Source: DASUFE01 sp036274675
GTDB lineage: Bacteria > Pseudomonadota > Gammaproteobacteria > HTCC5015
Length of the DNA stretch: 55,363 bases
Direction of reading: 5' to 3'
Assembly: GCA_036274675.1 (NCBI GenBank)
Contig: DASUFE010000011.1
Coordinates: forward strand, 1-55,363
The notes under the pieces were generated by a model. The model did no database searches, had not been told where the DNA came from, and saw only the letters and a program-made list of their open reading frames with translations. Below, piece after piece: positions 35,196 to 43,521 of the stretch; the stretch's first letter is position 1; the number at the start of each line of letters is the position of its first letter. Position numbers and translations under genes: made by a program.

Positions 35196-35900
35196 TCAGC
35201 TGTTAGGTGCTTCCAGCCGCACGCCGGCTATTTCGCCGACCGGTGTCGCCGCGATGGAGGGAAACATATGTCCGGCAAGATGGTAGGCGCCGGTGACGGA
35301 GACTCCATAGTATCGGGCATTTCCGCGCAGTATCACGTAGTAGATCCCTTGCTCCGGGCTCCGTATGCCGCAGCTGTGGCGGGTGCCCATGCTGGTGGAG
35401 CGGCAGTCATAGCGTACTGTGCTTGGTATGGTGCCGTGCAAGACATAGAGACCTATATCGCCGGGGCCGCCGCTGGTATCGAGCTGGAGCTCCGGGGTGT
35501 TTTCGGGCACGTACAGCATGAAAACGCGTTCCGGATTTTTCGGATTGATATGGGCGCTCATAGCCAGATCCCGGCGCAGGGTTTTTCTGAGCGCCGCCTT
35601 CATCTGCTTATGCAGATCCTTCCGCAACTGCTCTTGCAACGTCTCCGGATCGACCGGCCAGTTTGACGGGTGTACAACCATCACATCCTCGAATTCCGAA
35701 TCGTTCGGATGCAGCTGCACGAGTGATTTCAGGGCGGACAGGATGCGCGTCATGGCGTGCGGCTGTGCATCCTGAATGTCTTCGGCATCGAGCCGCGCCG
35801 GGTCGGTGTTGGTGATCGTGGTAAGCGAAATCAGCAGCAGTGTGATGAAAATTAATAGCGTCGTAATGAAGAGATTTCTTGTAATTGAAATTGGAATCAT
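35196..35900 (-). CDS. Anchored periplasmic protein with a PPC-type domain
   Basis: 234 residues from ATG 35900, preceded by AGGAG. One N-terminal hydrophobic segment (about residues 8-30) acts as a signal or anchor. The C-terminal ~110 residues look like a bacterial pre-peptidase C-terminal (PPC) beta-sandwich: LQLDTSGGPGDIGLYVLHG, then YDCRSTSMGTRHSCGI with two Cys, and YYVILRGNARYYGVSVTGAY. No protease domain is attached, which is unusual since PPC domains usually follow one. Function unknown. Confidence 0.75.
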   Translation of the reverse strand: MIPISITRNLFITTLLIFITLLLISLTTITNTDPARLDAEDIQDAQPHAMTRILSALKSLVQLHPNDSEFEDVMVVHPSNWPVDPETLQEQLRKDLHKQMKAALRKTLRRDLAMSAHINPKNPERVFMLYVPENTPELQLDTSGGPGDIGLYVLHGTIPSTVRYDCRSTSMGTRHSCGIRSPEQGIYYVILRGNARYYGVSVTGAYHLAGHMFPSIAATPVGEIAGVRLEAPNS

Positions 35901-36399
35901 ATGTCTACTCCTGCCATTCCTGGAATGACTGGCGATCATGGGAAAAAATCAATACGAAATCTTTCTCCTGTTTTCAGTTGTGGGACCGCAATAATATTTG
36001 AATCGCCGGCAAATGCACCCCGTTTTTTCTGTAAGTAGCGGACTACGGATGCCTCCCGTGAAATGCATCAAATAATTTATTCGATGAATGCGTTGCTGAG
36101 TATTGACGCTGAATCAGGGGTATTTGAATGGAAAGTACAAAGTACGCTCGACAGAGCGAAGTGAGTTGTATTTACGGCGGATACTTCGGGGCGTATGCGT
36201 TCACGCAGTCACTCAGTGATTGCATTGAGGCTTTATGCGCCATTTGCCGACAAGACAGTTGATGCAGTTCCTGCCGTAGGTCCTGGGGTGGGGCCGTGAG
36301 TCGGGTGCTCTAGCGGCGGATGCTTCTAAATAGCAATGATTTGTATTTGCACTTTATTTTTAGTAAGCTGTTTTTCGAAAAGAGCCGGAGAGAACAAAA
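35901..36399. other. 500-bp intergenic region without a firm gene
   Basis: It should hold the promoter of the PPC-domain gene and of the degraded gene at 36400. One small ORF (ATG 36128 to TGA 36262, 44 codons, four Cys) has no recognisable match and no good ribosome binding site; I do not call it a gene. The stretch before 36400 is AT-rich, with GGAGAG upstream of the old start. Confidence 0.4.
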
Positions 36400-36900
36400 A
36401 TGAAATTGCACCGTCACTTTTACCGGGTGCTGGCCGGTCTTCTCTGACTGGCTGGATCCGCTCCGGGCTGGACGAGGACACGTATATCATTCGAACTGTA
36501 GCTCTTGCTGCAGAAATACTTCATGGAGGGACAGATGATCCGGGTCGCCAACACGGGTATGGAAGCGACGCATGCCACCTGTGGCGATCGCCGACCTGCC
36601 TTCCGGTGTTGGATGGCCGATCAACCCGGACATGGAAATCGGAATGAAGCTCGGCATCGGGCTCACGCGGCAGTCGAAGTTCTCAATGAAACAGAATATG
36701 AAACCGAAGTGGCAGGAACGCTGGCCGGTATTCGCCGGTCCGACCCTTCATTACGGTTCCGAACGATGGTAGGCGACCTTTACCTGGCTGCTGCCGCAAC
36801 TGGAAGGTGGCGGCGAACAATACGACGGCAGGACAAGAGCCTGCACCTGATCGAAAAAACCGGGCAGGAAGTCCGTCTCAAGCTTGAGTACAATTTCTGG
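36400..36900 (+). pseudogene. Decayed outer-membrane beta-barrel protein gene
   Basis: ATG 36400, with GGAGAG upstream, begins MKLHRHFYRVLAGLL, a signal peptide start, but TGA at 36445 and TAG at 36499 interrupt it. From about 36572 the sense shifts one frame: MEIGMKLGIGLTRQSKF, then WPVFAGPTLHYGSERW, a TAG at 36770 where Trp is expected, then ATFTWLLPQLEGGG. It then returns to the first frame with SLHLIEKTGQEVRLKLEYNF, the aromatic end of a barrel. Three stops and two frameshifts mark a dead gene. The barrel call rests on the ending and strand pattern. Confidence 0.6.
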
Positions 36901-36901
36901 A

Positions 36902-37456
36902 ATGAGCGCTATGAACGAGCATGACTGGATCCCGTTTTGGCTGTTGCCGGCGGCCGCGTTCGTCGCGCCCGCCTATGCGGCTGACTACCTCACGGTGGAG
37001 CAGGCGCAGCGGCTGCTGTTTCCGGACGCCCGCGTGTTCCTGGAGTATCCGCTGAAGCTCACCAAGGAACAGCGCGACCAGATCAAACGCCAGGCCGGCG
37101 TGCGCCAGCGCCGGGAAACGCAGCCGGTCTGGCGCGCCGAACAGGACGGCAGGCTGCTCGGCTGGTTCATCGTCGACGAAGTCATCGGCAAGCATGAATT
37201 CATCACCTATGCAGTCGCTTTGTCCCCGGACGGGCGCGTGCTCGGTGTCGAAATCATGAATTACCGCGAAACTCGCGGCGGGGAAGTGCGCGCGGCGGAA
37301 TGGCGCGGCCACTTCACAGGAAAAACTCTGGCGGACCCCTTCAAGCTGGATCAGGATGTTCCCAACATCAGCGGCGCGACTCTGTCCTGCCGCAATCTGA
37401 CGGACGGGGTAAAACGCCTGCTGGTTTTGCAGAAGGTCGTGTTGCCGGATGAATAG
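36902..37456 (+). CDS. FMN-binding domain protein, exported and probably flavinylated
   Basis: About 184 residues. The signal peptide (WIPFWLLPAAAFVAPAYA before ADYLTV) sends it to the periplasm. The FMN_bind domain (RnfG/NqrC type) ends with ISGATLSCRNLTDGVK; SGAT is the site where ApbE attaches FMN to the Thr through a phosphodiester bond. Start is ATG 36902, or 36911 nine bases on. It overlaps apbE by eight bases, so the carrier and its modifying enzyme are made together. Likely an extracytoplasmic electron carrier. Confidence 0.88.
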   Translation: MSAMNEHDWIPFWLLPAAAFVAPAYAADYLTVEQAQRLLFPDARVFLEYPLKLTKEQRDQIKRQAGVRQRRETQPVWRAEQDGRLLGWFIVDEVIGKHEFITYAVALSPDGRVLGVEIMNYRETRGGEVRAAEWRGHFTGKTLADPFKLDQDVPNISGATLSCRNLTDGVKRLLVLQKVVLPDE

Positions 37457-38273
37457 CAGGCGCATGCGCCCCTTGCTGGGGACTTTCGTCGAGATCGGCG
37501 CCCGGATCGGCGCCGGGGGCGGCGCGGCCGCGAATGCCGCCATAACGGCCGCCTTCGCCGGCATTGAAACGATACAGCGCCTGCTCAGCTTTCACGATCC
37601 TGACAGCGACTTATCCAGACTTAACCGCCGTCCCGGCGACGAGATCGAGCTGCATCCACTGAGCTTGCGCGTGCTGCGGCTTGCCCGGTGTTTCACCCGC
37701 GCCAGCGGCGGCCTTTTCAATTGCACTGTGGGCGGTGCGCTGGTGCGTCTGGGCAGGCTTCCGGACCATGGCGGACCGCCGCCTCTGGATTTCGGGATCG
37801 CCGATGACATTGAAATTTTTCCGGAACGCGGCAGCGCACGCTTGCGCCGCCCGCTGCGGATAACCCTGGACGGTATCGCCAAGGGCTATGCCGTCGACCA
37901 TGGAGTGCTGATACTGCGGCGCCACGGCGCCGATTCGGGCTGGATCAATGCCGGAGGTGATCTGCGCGTGTTCGGCGATATGAAACTGCCGGTACGGCGG
38001 CCCGAACCCGATGGTGGTTTTACTTCCTTCGGCGAGCTGCAACTCACCGCGCTCGCCACGTCCCGGGTCCAAAATATTCCGGACGATCGTTTTCCGGGAT
38101 TTATAGTGGCGGCGGGAAGCGACGCGCCCCCGAAAGGCGTGTGGAGTGTTCTGGCGGCGCAGGCCTGGCGTGCCGATGCCTTGACCAAGGTGGCTGCATT
38201 GGCACAAGATGCCGCGCGAGAAGCCCTGTTAAACCGTCTCGGCGGTCGCCTATGCCCGGTGCAGCTTTTATGA
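37449..38273 (+). CDS. apbE: FAD:protein FMN transferase (ApbE family)
   Basis: Transfers FMN from FAD to Thr/Ser of partner proteins. MRPLLGTFVEIG, LLSFHDPDSDLSRLN, ITLDGIAKGYAVD, WINAGGDLRVFGD and RADALTKVAAL are the ApbE motifs with the metal and FAD ligands. Length 274, shorter than typical ~330-residue forms. No signal peptide or lipobox is seen, although its target is exported, so modification may occur before or during export, or the N-terminus is degenerate. Stop overlaps the next gene by ATGA. Confidence 0.9.
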   Translation: MNSRRMRPLLGTFVEIGARIGAGGGAAANAAITAAFAGIETIQRLLSFHDPDSDLSRLNRRPGDEIELHPLSLRVLRLARCFTRASGGLFNCTVGGALVRLGRLPDHGGPPPLDFGIADDIEIFPERGSARLRRPLRITLDGIAKGYAVDHGVLILRRHGADSGWINAGGDLRVFGDMKLPVRRPEPDGGFTSFGELQLTALATSRVQNIPDDRFPGFIVAAGSDAPPKGVWSVLAAQAWRADALTKVAALAQDAAREALLNRLGGRLCPVQLL

Positions 38274-38710
38274 AAGGTTATCCGAAATGGTTTTTCAGCC
38301 TGATTAACGGCGCGGTAATCGCTCTGTTCCTGAGCGGTTGCCTGCTGGCGCCGGCCACGCTGGATTTGCGTCTGGAATGGGATATGCCCTGGCGGCTGGA
38401 GGGCGCGCAGCGTGTTCTGACAGTGTCGCTGCACGCGCTGCTGGCTTTCATTGTGCTGATGCTTGTGGGCGCCTTGTGGAGCGTTCACATGCGCTTTAAC
38501 TGGCGGCACCGCAAGCAGCGCTGCAGCGGGCTGGGCCTTGCGATACTCTGGCTCTTCCTCATGCTGACCGGCCTTGGCATCTATTACCTCGGCGATGCGC
38601 AGGCGTCCGTTGTCGCCGCCGTATCACACATGGCCGCAGGCGTACTGGTCATATTCTGGTTCGCATGGCACGTGGTGCGTGGCAGGCGCGACGCGCGCCG
38701 GCTTCGCTGA
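38270..38710 (+). CDS. Four-helix membrane protein, possible b-type cytochrome of the flavin module
   Basis: 146 residues with four hydrophobic segments (about 10-28, 50-72, 88-108, 115-135). His residues occur in or near helices (SLHALLAF, SVHMRFNWRH, VSHMAAGV, FAWHVVRG), the pattern of membrane haem proteins such as DUF4405-like cytochromes found in flavinylation operons. It starts in the apbE stop codon. Electron transfer between quinol and the FMN carrier is an inference; I cannot prove haem binding. Confidence 0.7.
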   Translation: MKGYPKWFFSLINGAVIALFLSGCLLAPATLDLRLEWDMPWRLEGAQRVLTVSLHALLAFIVLMLVGALWSVHMRFNWRHRKQRCSGLGLAILWLFLMLTGLGIYYLGDAQASVVAAVSHMAAGVLVIFWFAWHVVRGRRDARRLR

Positions 38711-38781
38711 TACGGCGCCGGGCGATTTTCATGGCATAAATTGCCGTATACTTGCGGTCCTTGCCGGACATGGGGACATCG

Positions 38782-39771
38782 ATGAAAAAATTGCGTTGGG
38801 GAATTCTCAGCACGGCCAAGATCGGGCGCCAGTTCCTGATCCCCGCCATGCACGAGTCGGAATTTGCGGAGGTGGTGGCGGTCGCTTCGCGGGAGCGCGC
38901 CAGGGGCGAGGTCTTCGCGAAGGAAAGCCGTATTCCGCATGTGCATGATAGTTATAAAGCGCTGCTTGCCGATCCGGCTGTGGATGCGATCTACAATCCG
39001 CTGCCCAACCCGATGCATGTGCCGCTCAGTGTCAAGGCGATCGAAGCCGGCAAGCACGTACTTTGTGAAAAACCGCTGGGGCTTGATGCCGCCGATATTC
39101 AGCCCTTGCTCCAGGCTGCGGACGCGCATCCGGGACAAGTGGTGATGGAAGCGTTCATGTACCGATTTCATCCGCAATGGCTCAAGGTGCGCGAATTGAT
39201 CCGCGATGGTGTGCTGGGCGTTATCAGGTCCGTGCACGCCGATTTCACCTATTTCAACCGTGATCCGGCCAATGTCCGCAACCGTCCCGACACAGGTGGC
39301 GGCGGTCTGCTCGATATCGGCTGCTACTGCGTCTCGGCGGCGCGCCTCGCGTTCGGCCGGGAGCCCGCGCGCGTCCTCTGCGCGTCCGACATCGATCCGG
39401 AATTCCAGGTGGACCGTCATGCCACCGGCGTGCTCGATTTCGCTCCCGGCGCCGCCACATTTTACTGTTCCACTCAAAGCAGTCCTTCGCAGGCCGTCAA
39501 GATCATCGGCGACAAGGCGAGCCTGTCCGTCGAAAATCCGTTTTACCGTCGGGAGGTTCCTTCACGCCTGTACCTGCGCCGTGATAATGCGGACGAAGCG
39601 ATCACTGTAGGGCATTACAACCACTACGTGGAAATGATCGATGCTTTCTCGCGAGCCGCGCTCGATGGACGCCCCGCGCCGACGCCGCTATCCGATGCGC
39701 TGGCCAATATGAAAGTACTCGATGCGCTTTTTAGCTCCGCGAAGACCGGCGGTTGGATAACTGTTCGATAG
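38782..39771 (+). CDS. Gfo/Idh/MocA oxidoreductase (sugar dehydrogenase type)
   Basis: 329 residues from ATG 38782. The NAD(P) fold opens KKLRWGILSTAKIGRQFLIPAM; AIYNPLPNPMHVP and CEKPLGLDAADIQ carry the conserved Lys; MEAFMYRFHPQW and GGGGLLDIGCYCVSAARL resemble D-xylose 1-dehydrogenase and 1,5-anhydrofructose reductase relatives. It points toward the AraC/GH43 locus and could oxidise a released sugar such as xylose, but this is inferred only from position. 71 bases separate it from the flavin module. Confidence 0.85.
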   Translation: MKKLRWGILSTAKIGRQFLIPAMHESEFAEVVAVASRERARGEVFAKESRIPHVHDSYKALLADPAVDAIYNPLPNPMHVPLSVKAIEAGKHVLCEKPLGLDAADIQPLLQAADAHPGQVVMEAFMYRFHPQWLKVRELIRDGVLGVIRSVHADFTYFNRDPANVRNRPDTGGGGLLDIGCYCVSAARLAFGREPARVLCASDIDPEFQVDRHATGVLDFAPGAATFYCSTQSSPSQAVKIIGDKASLSVENPFYRREVPSRLYLRRDNADEAITVGHYNHYVEMIDAFSRAALDGRPAPTPLSDALANMKVLDALFSSAKTGGWITVR

Positions 39772-39789
39772 GGATGCTGGGCGGGGAGA

Positions 39790-40968
39790 TTAGAAATCGG
39801 TATCAGGGTAGGAGGTGCTACGCTTGCAGATTTCTTTAAATTTTGTCGGTGAGCATCCGTACTCGTCCCTGAAAAGTTTATTAAAGTAAGTGACGTTGTT
39901 ATAACCCACCGAAAACGCGATTTCCGCCACATTGGCCTTGTCATTCTCCGACAGTAAACGCGCCGCTTCGGTCAGCCTGAGTTTGTTCAGGTACGCGGTG
40001 AATGTGAGCCCGAGCTCCTCCTTCAGAATCCCGTTTATTTTTATTCTGTTGATTCCCAGCGTCGTGGTGGTCTTCTCCAGGCTCAGGTCCGGGTCGGCGT
40101 ATTCGGTTGCAATGAATCTCAAGAGCGCGGTTTTTTCCTGGTCCCGCTGAGGTTCGGTGGATAGTTGCTGGTGCGCGATCAGCGGCCTGTCCTTCTGCAG
40201 TTTATCCTTTACGTCCGCGACCAGGCTCTTGGTGTATTGTCTGAACAGCCAATACATAAAGCCCAGCCAGGCAAGAACAAACCATCCCGCGAAAGCCCAT
40301 GCGTAGCGCCAGTCGCGCCCGCGCAGGGCGAGCTTTTCGATTTTAACGTTGGCGGATATATCGACCGGGCCCTGTTGCGAGGCGCCGATGGAAAGCCCGC
40401 CTACCTTGTCCAGACGATAGGTCTGGTCGGAAGCCTCCAGCTTAAACTTTTCCAGCCACCATGCCGGAACTGTCAAGTGCTTGAGGTCGATCTCAATGTT
40501 CGACCACCCTTCATGACAGGCAAATAAAGTTTCCGTGAGTCGATAGCTGGAAAAATTTCCGGGCTCAGTGGCGGTCTGGTCGAAGCTGTGCAGATAAAAG
40601 GACAATACGTTATGCGGCGTGCATTTCACCCTGAAAGTGGCGGTGGAGTATGCGCTTAAATCGGCCCCAAGTGCTGCATTTTCCAGCCCTAAGAAGTAGA
40701 GTGTGGCGATCACGTACGGATACTCTACTCTTTTCGTCAGTACGTAATCGTAATCCAGGATCGACTCCGCGTCATTGACGGTTACTGAAGAGGTTCCGCC
40801 TTTTCCCGTATCGGTTGCGGTCCCAAGTCTCCACAGAACCGCACTGTCCGAAGCCGGCTGCAGCGCGTCATGGACGAAAATTCCGTTCAGGCATGCGATG
40901 GCCAATACCATTGTGAGGCAGAGCAGGCCGAAAAAGATCAGGATTGCTTTTCTGTAGAACTCAATCAT
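39790..40968 (-). CDS. Transmembrane AraC-family regulator with extracytoplasmic sensor domain, paralogue A
   Basis: 392 residues. Helix one (about 8-28) and helix two (about 222-243) enclose a ~190-residue outside domain; a cytoplasmic linker and a C-terminal AraC HTH (about 280-380; LSLEKTTTTLGINRIKING, VAEIAFSVGYNNVTYFNKLF) follow. Positively charged residues flank the helices on the inside. The sensor starts WRLGTATDTGKGGTSS and is beta-rich, resembling carbohydrate-binding jelly rolls (CBM11/CIA30 style); this likeness is by eye. It lies four bases after paralogue B in the same operon. Confidence 0.82.
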   Translation of the reverse strand: MIEFYRKAILIFFGLLCLTMVLAIACLNGIFVHDALQPASDSAVLWRLGTATDTGKGGTSSVTVNDAESILDYDYVLTKRVEYPYVIATLYFLGLENAALGADLSAYSTATFRVKCTPHNVLSFYLHSFDQTATEPGNFSSYRLTETLFACHEGWSNIEIDLKHLTVPAWWLEKFKLEASDQTYRLDKVGGLSIGASQQGPVDISANVKIEKLALRGRDWRYAWAFAGWFVLAWLGFMYWLFRQYTKSLVADVKDKLQKDRPLIAHQQLSTEPQRDQEKTALLRFIATEYADPDLSLEKTTTTLGINRIKINGILKEELGLTFTAYLNKLRLTEAARLLSENDKANVAEIAFSVGYNNVTYFNKLFRDEYGCSPTKFKEICKRSTSYPDTDF

Positions 40969-40972
40969 CGGA

Positions 40973-42127
40973 TCACTCGCTTTTTTGCACGCCTATGAAG
41001 GTGCCGGGCGTGCAGCCGTATTCGCTTTTAAAAAGCTTGTTGAAATAGGATGCGTTGATATATCCGACCTGGCGGGCCACTTCCGCCACGTTGGGGCTGT
41101 CCTGTTGCGACAGCAGGCGGGCGGCTTCGGCCAATCTCAATTTGTTCAGATAGGTGCCGAAAGTCATTCCCAGCTCATCTTTCAGTAATTCGTTTATTTT
41201 CGTGCGGTTGATACCGAGCGATTCAACGGCGAACTCCAGGCTCATGTCCGGGTTCCTGTATTGCGTAGCCATGAAATGCAGCACCTGGCTTTTCTCCTTG
41301 TTCCGGTGCGGCTCGATCGTCAGCTTTTTATATGCGATCAGCGGCCGGTCTTTCTTTAATTTATTTTCCACCTCGACGATCAGGCTGCGGGTATATCGTC
41401 TGAATAACCAGCCTGCAAAGCCGATCCAGATAAGCGCCAACAGCCCGCCGAAAAACCAGACGTAACGCCAGTTGCGGCCGTGCAGGGTGAGTTCGCCGAT
41501 CTTGACCCTGGCGGGCGTGTCTGCGGCGCCTTGCCATGATGCGACAAAGCTGATCGCCAGCACTTGATTCAGCCAATAGTCCTGATTGGAAATATCGACG
41601 TGCGCCATGTCCTGCCACCAGCGGGGTACTTTCAAATATCTCAGATCGATCTCGACGTCTGACCATTGCTCGTGGCAGGAAAACAAGGCCGATGCGATCC
41701 GGTATGAAGGAAAATCCGCAGGATTGGTGACATTTTTATCGAAAGTGTGGACGTAAAAACCCAGCACGTTGCGCGCTGAACACTTTACTTTAAATGTCGT
41801 GGTGGTAAATCTGCTCAGGTCCGCCAGATTTTCCGTGCTTCCAGGTTCTGCAAACGCGAGCATCGTGTAAACATGAGGATACTTGATGGCATTGCTGAGA
41901 CGGTATTCGAAGTCGAGGCTGTAGATGTCGTCGATGACGGAGACGGAAGAGGATCCGCCCATTCGCTGGTCGGTAATGATTCGTGATTTCCAGGGAATGC
42001 TGCTTTCATGGGCCGGCAAGAGCGCGTTGCTGAAGAAAACAAGGTCGAAGCAGGCGTAGCCAAGCAATGCCGTCAGAACAACCAGACCCAGGAATACCGC
42101 GATGGCTTTTCTGTAAAACTCCAGCAT
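40973..42127 (-). CDS. Transmembrane AraC-family regulator with extracytoplasmic sensor domain, paralogue B
   Basis: 384 residues, same architecture as its neighbour: membrane helix about 8-28, outside sensor, second helix about 225-245, then AraC HTH (LEFAVESLGINRTKINELL, VAEVARQVGYINASYFNKLFK). Shared blocks include RMGGSSSV versus GKGGTSSV, FKVKCSARNVLGFYVHTFD versus FRVKCTPHNVLSFYLHSFD, and CHEQWSDVEIDL versus CHEGWSNIEIDL. The two sensors have diverged in loops, as expected if they bind different ligands or form a heterodimer. First gene of the pair. Confidence 0.82.
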   Translation of the reverse strand: MLEFYRKAIAVFLGLVVLTALLGYACFDLVFFSNALLPAHESSIPWKSRIITDQRMGGSSSVSVIDDIYSLDFEYRLSNAIKYPHVYTMLAFAEPGSTENLADLSRFTTTTFKVKCSARNVLGFYVHTFDKNVTNPADFPSYRIASALFSCHEQWSDVEIDLRYLKVPRWWQDMAHVDISNQDYWLNQVLAISFVASWQGAADTPARVKIGELTLHGRNWRYVWFFGGLLALIWIGFAGWLFRRYTRSLIVEVENKLKKDRPLIAYKKLTIEPHRNKEKSQVLHFMATQYRNPDMSLEFAVESLGINRTKINELLKDELGMTFGTYLNKLRLAEAARLLSQQDSPNVAEVARQVGYINASYFNKLFKSEYGCTPGTFIGVQKSE

Positions 42128-42166
42128 TTTGTCAGCTACCGATAAGCCTGGCCGGGTTGATGAGTG

Positions 42167-42195
42167 TTTTTAAACGTTTCCGCCGCGCGGATCAA
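42167..42195 (-). promoter_or_regulatory. Candidate promoter of the AraC pair with AAACGTTT palindrome
   Basis: On the reverse strand TTGATC (42190-42195) and TAAAAA (42167-42172) are 17 bases apart, about 40 bases before the ATG. An eight-base perfect palindrome AAACGTTT (42172-42179) lies at the -10 edge and could be a repressor operator. Weak consensus match; inference only. Confidence 0.35.
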
Positions 42196-42491
42196 AGCAT
42201 TATCCGCCTTTTCGGACGGTCAGCACCCGTTAAAGAGGATATATAGAGTGTCTCGACGGCCTGGTGGCCTTTGATAAAACGGTGTGCGTCCTCAGCTTAT
42301 ATTGATTTCTACCATAAGATAAAGAAGCCGCGCAAGGAAAGGGCGGGGCATGGAGTGTTTGTCCGTAATAATTTTGAAAGCCAGGCGTGCGTCCGGAAGT
42401 TCCGAAGTATGCGAAGTACACGGTATACATTACGCTTCGCTGCGTCCGCCGCGCGGGATGCGGCATGCAAACGCCCGTGGGAATGCGGAGC
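42196..42491. other. Intergenic region between the AraC pair and GH43
   Basis: About 300 bases. It holds GGCCTGGTGGCC, a small hairpin, and otherwise no gene I can support; the short frames here have no family match. It separates two reverse-strand units and may hold the GH43 transcript end and upstream control sites. Confidence 0.4.
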
Positions 42492-43502
42492 CTAGTCGCG
42501 ATAGGGATTTATCGTTCGGATTGTGCCGTCGCTGTTGTGGTCTAGCGGCGTCATCTTAATCGAGCGCAAATGCGTGATACCGCCGGACAGGATGGAGTCG
42601 TGATAGAAAAGAAACCAGTTTCCCTGGAATTCACAGATTGAATGATGCGTGGTCCAGCCGACTACGGGAGTCAATATTTTTCCGCGGTAGGTGAAAGGGC
42701 CGTAGGGATTGTCTCCGGTTGCGTAACAGATGAAATGTGTGTCGCCGGTCGAGTAGGAGAAATAATACTTGCCCTTGTGCTTGTGCAACCAGGAGGCTTC
42801 GAAAAACCGCCGCTCATTGTCGCCGGCGAGCAGAGGCCTGCCTTGCGCGTCCTGTATGGTTATTTCACGCGGCGTTTCGGCGAACTGCTTCATATCGTCC
42901 GTAAGGCGGGCGACGATCGGGCCCAGCGCCAGCTCCTTATCGCGCGGCAGTTCGTTGGCTGCGTTGTAGACGTTGTTGCGGTATTTCTGCAGCTGACCGC
43001 CCCAGATGCCGCCGAAGTACATATAAAAAGTACCGTCCGAGTCTTCAAACACGGCGGGATCGATGGAGTAGCTGCCCTTGATGGCCGCGGGTTCGGGTTT
43101 GAAGGGGCCGGCCGGCGTATCGCCGACGGCGACGCCGATCTGGAAAATTCCGTCCTTGCGTTTGGCCGGGAAATAGAAGTAGTACTTGCCGTTACGGCGC
43201 GCGGCGTCCGGCGCCCACATCTGCCGTCCCGCCCAGGGCACGTCCTTGACGTGCAAAGCGACGCCGTGGTCAGTTACTGCGCCGCCCGGGGCGTCCATCG
43301 AAAACACATGGTAGTCTTCCATGTCGAAATGGTCGCCGTTGTCGTTAAACGGGATGCCGGCGTCGATATCATGCGAAGGGTAGATGTAGATCCGGCCGTC
43401 GAACACATGCGCCGAGGGATCGGCCGTGTAGAGATGCTCGACCAGCGGCTTCGAAATCGCTTTTGCCTCAAGACCTTTCAGGTCCCTTGCTTCCTCGCTC
43501 AT
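42492..43502 (-). CDS. Glycoside hydrolase family 43 (xylosidase/arabinofuranosidase type)
   Basis: 336 residues, single five-bladed propeller, no signal peptide, so cytoplasmic. Catalytic residues appear as Asp28 (LYTADPSAHVFDGRIY), Asp148 (SYSIDPAVFED) and Glu235 (RRFFEASWLHKHKGKYYF). MWAPDAARRNGKYYFYFPA is also typical. It would cut alpha-L-arabinosyl or beta-D-xylosyl ends of short oligosaccharides brought in by the transporter 19 bases upstream in the same operon. Substrate class is from family knowledge, not proven. Confidence 0.88.
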   Translation of the reverse strand: MSEEARDLKGLEAKAISKPLVEHLYTADPSAHVFDGRIYIYPSHDIDAGIPFNDNGDHFDMEDYHVFSMDAPGGAVTDHGVALHVKDVPWAGRQMWAPDAARRNGKYYFYFPAKRKDGIFQIGVAVGDTPAGPFKPEPAAIKGSYSIDPAVFEDSDGTFYMYFGGIWGGQLQKYRNNVYNAANELPRDKELALGPIVARLTDDMKQFAETPREITIQDAQGRPLLAGDNERRFFEASWLHKHKGKYYFSYSTGDTHFICYATGDNPYGPFTYRGKILTPVVGWTTHHSICEFQGNWFLFYHDSILSGGITHLRSIKMTPLDHNSDGTIRTINPYRD

Positions 43503-43521
43503 TACATTAACCCTTTATGTA

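Noticed and set aside
36128..36262. 44-codon ORF with four Cys as a small protein or toxin
   Set aside because: No ribosome binding site, no partner gene, and no recognisable pattern.
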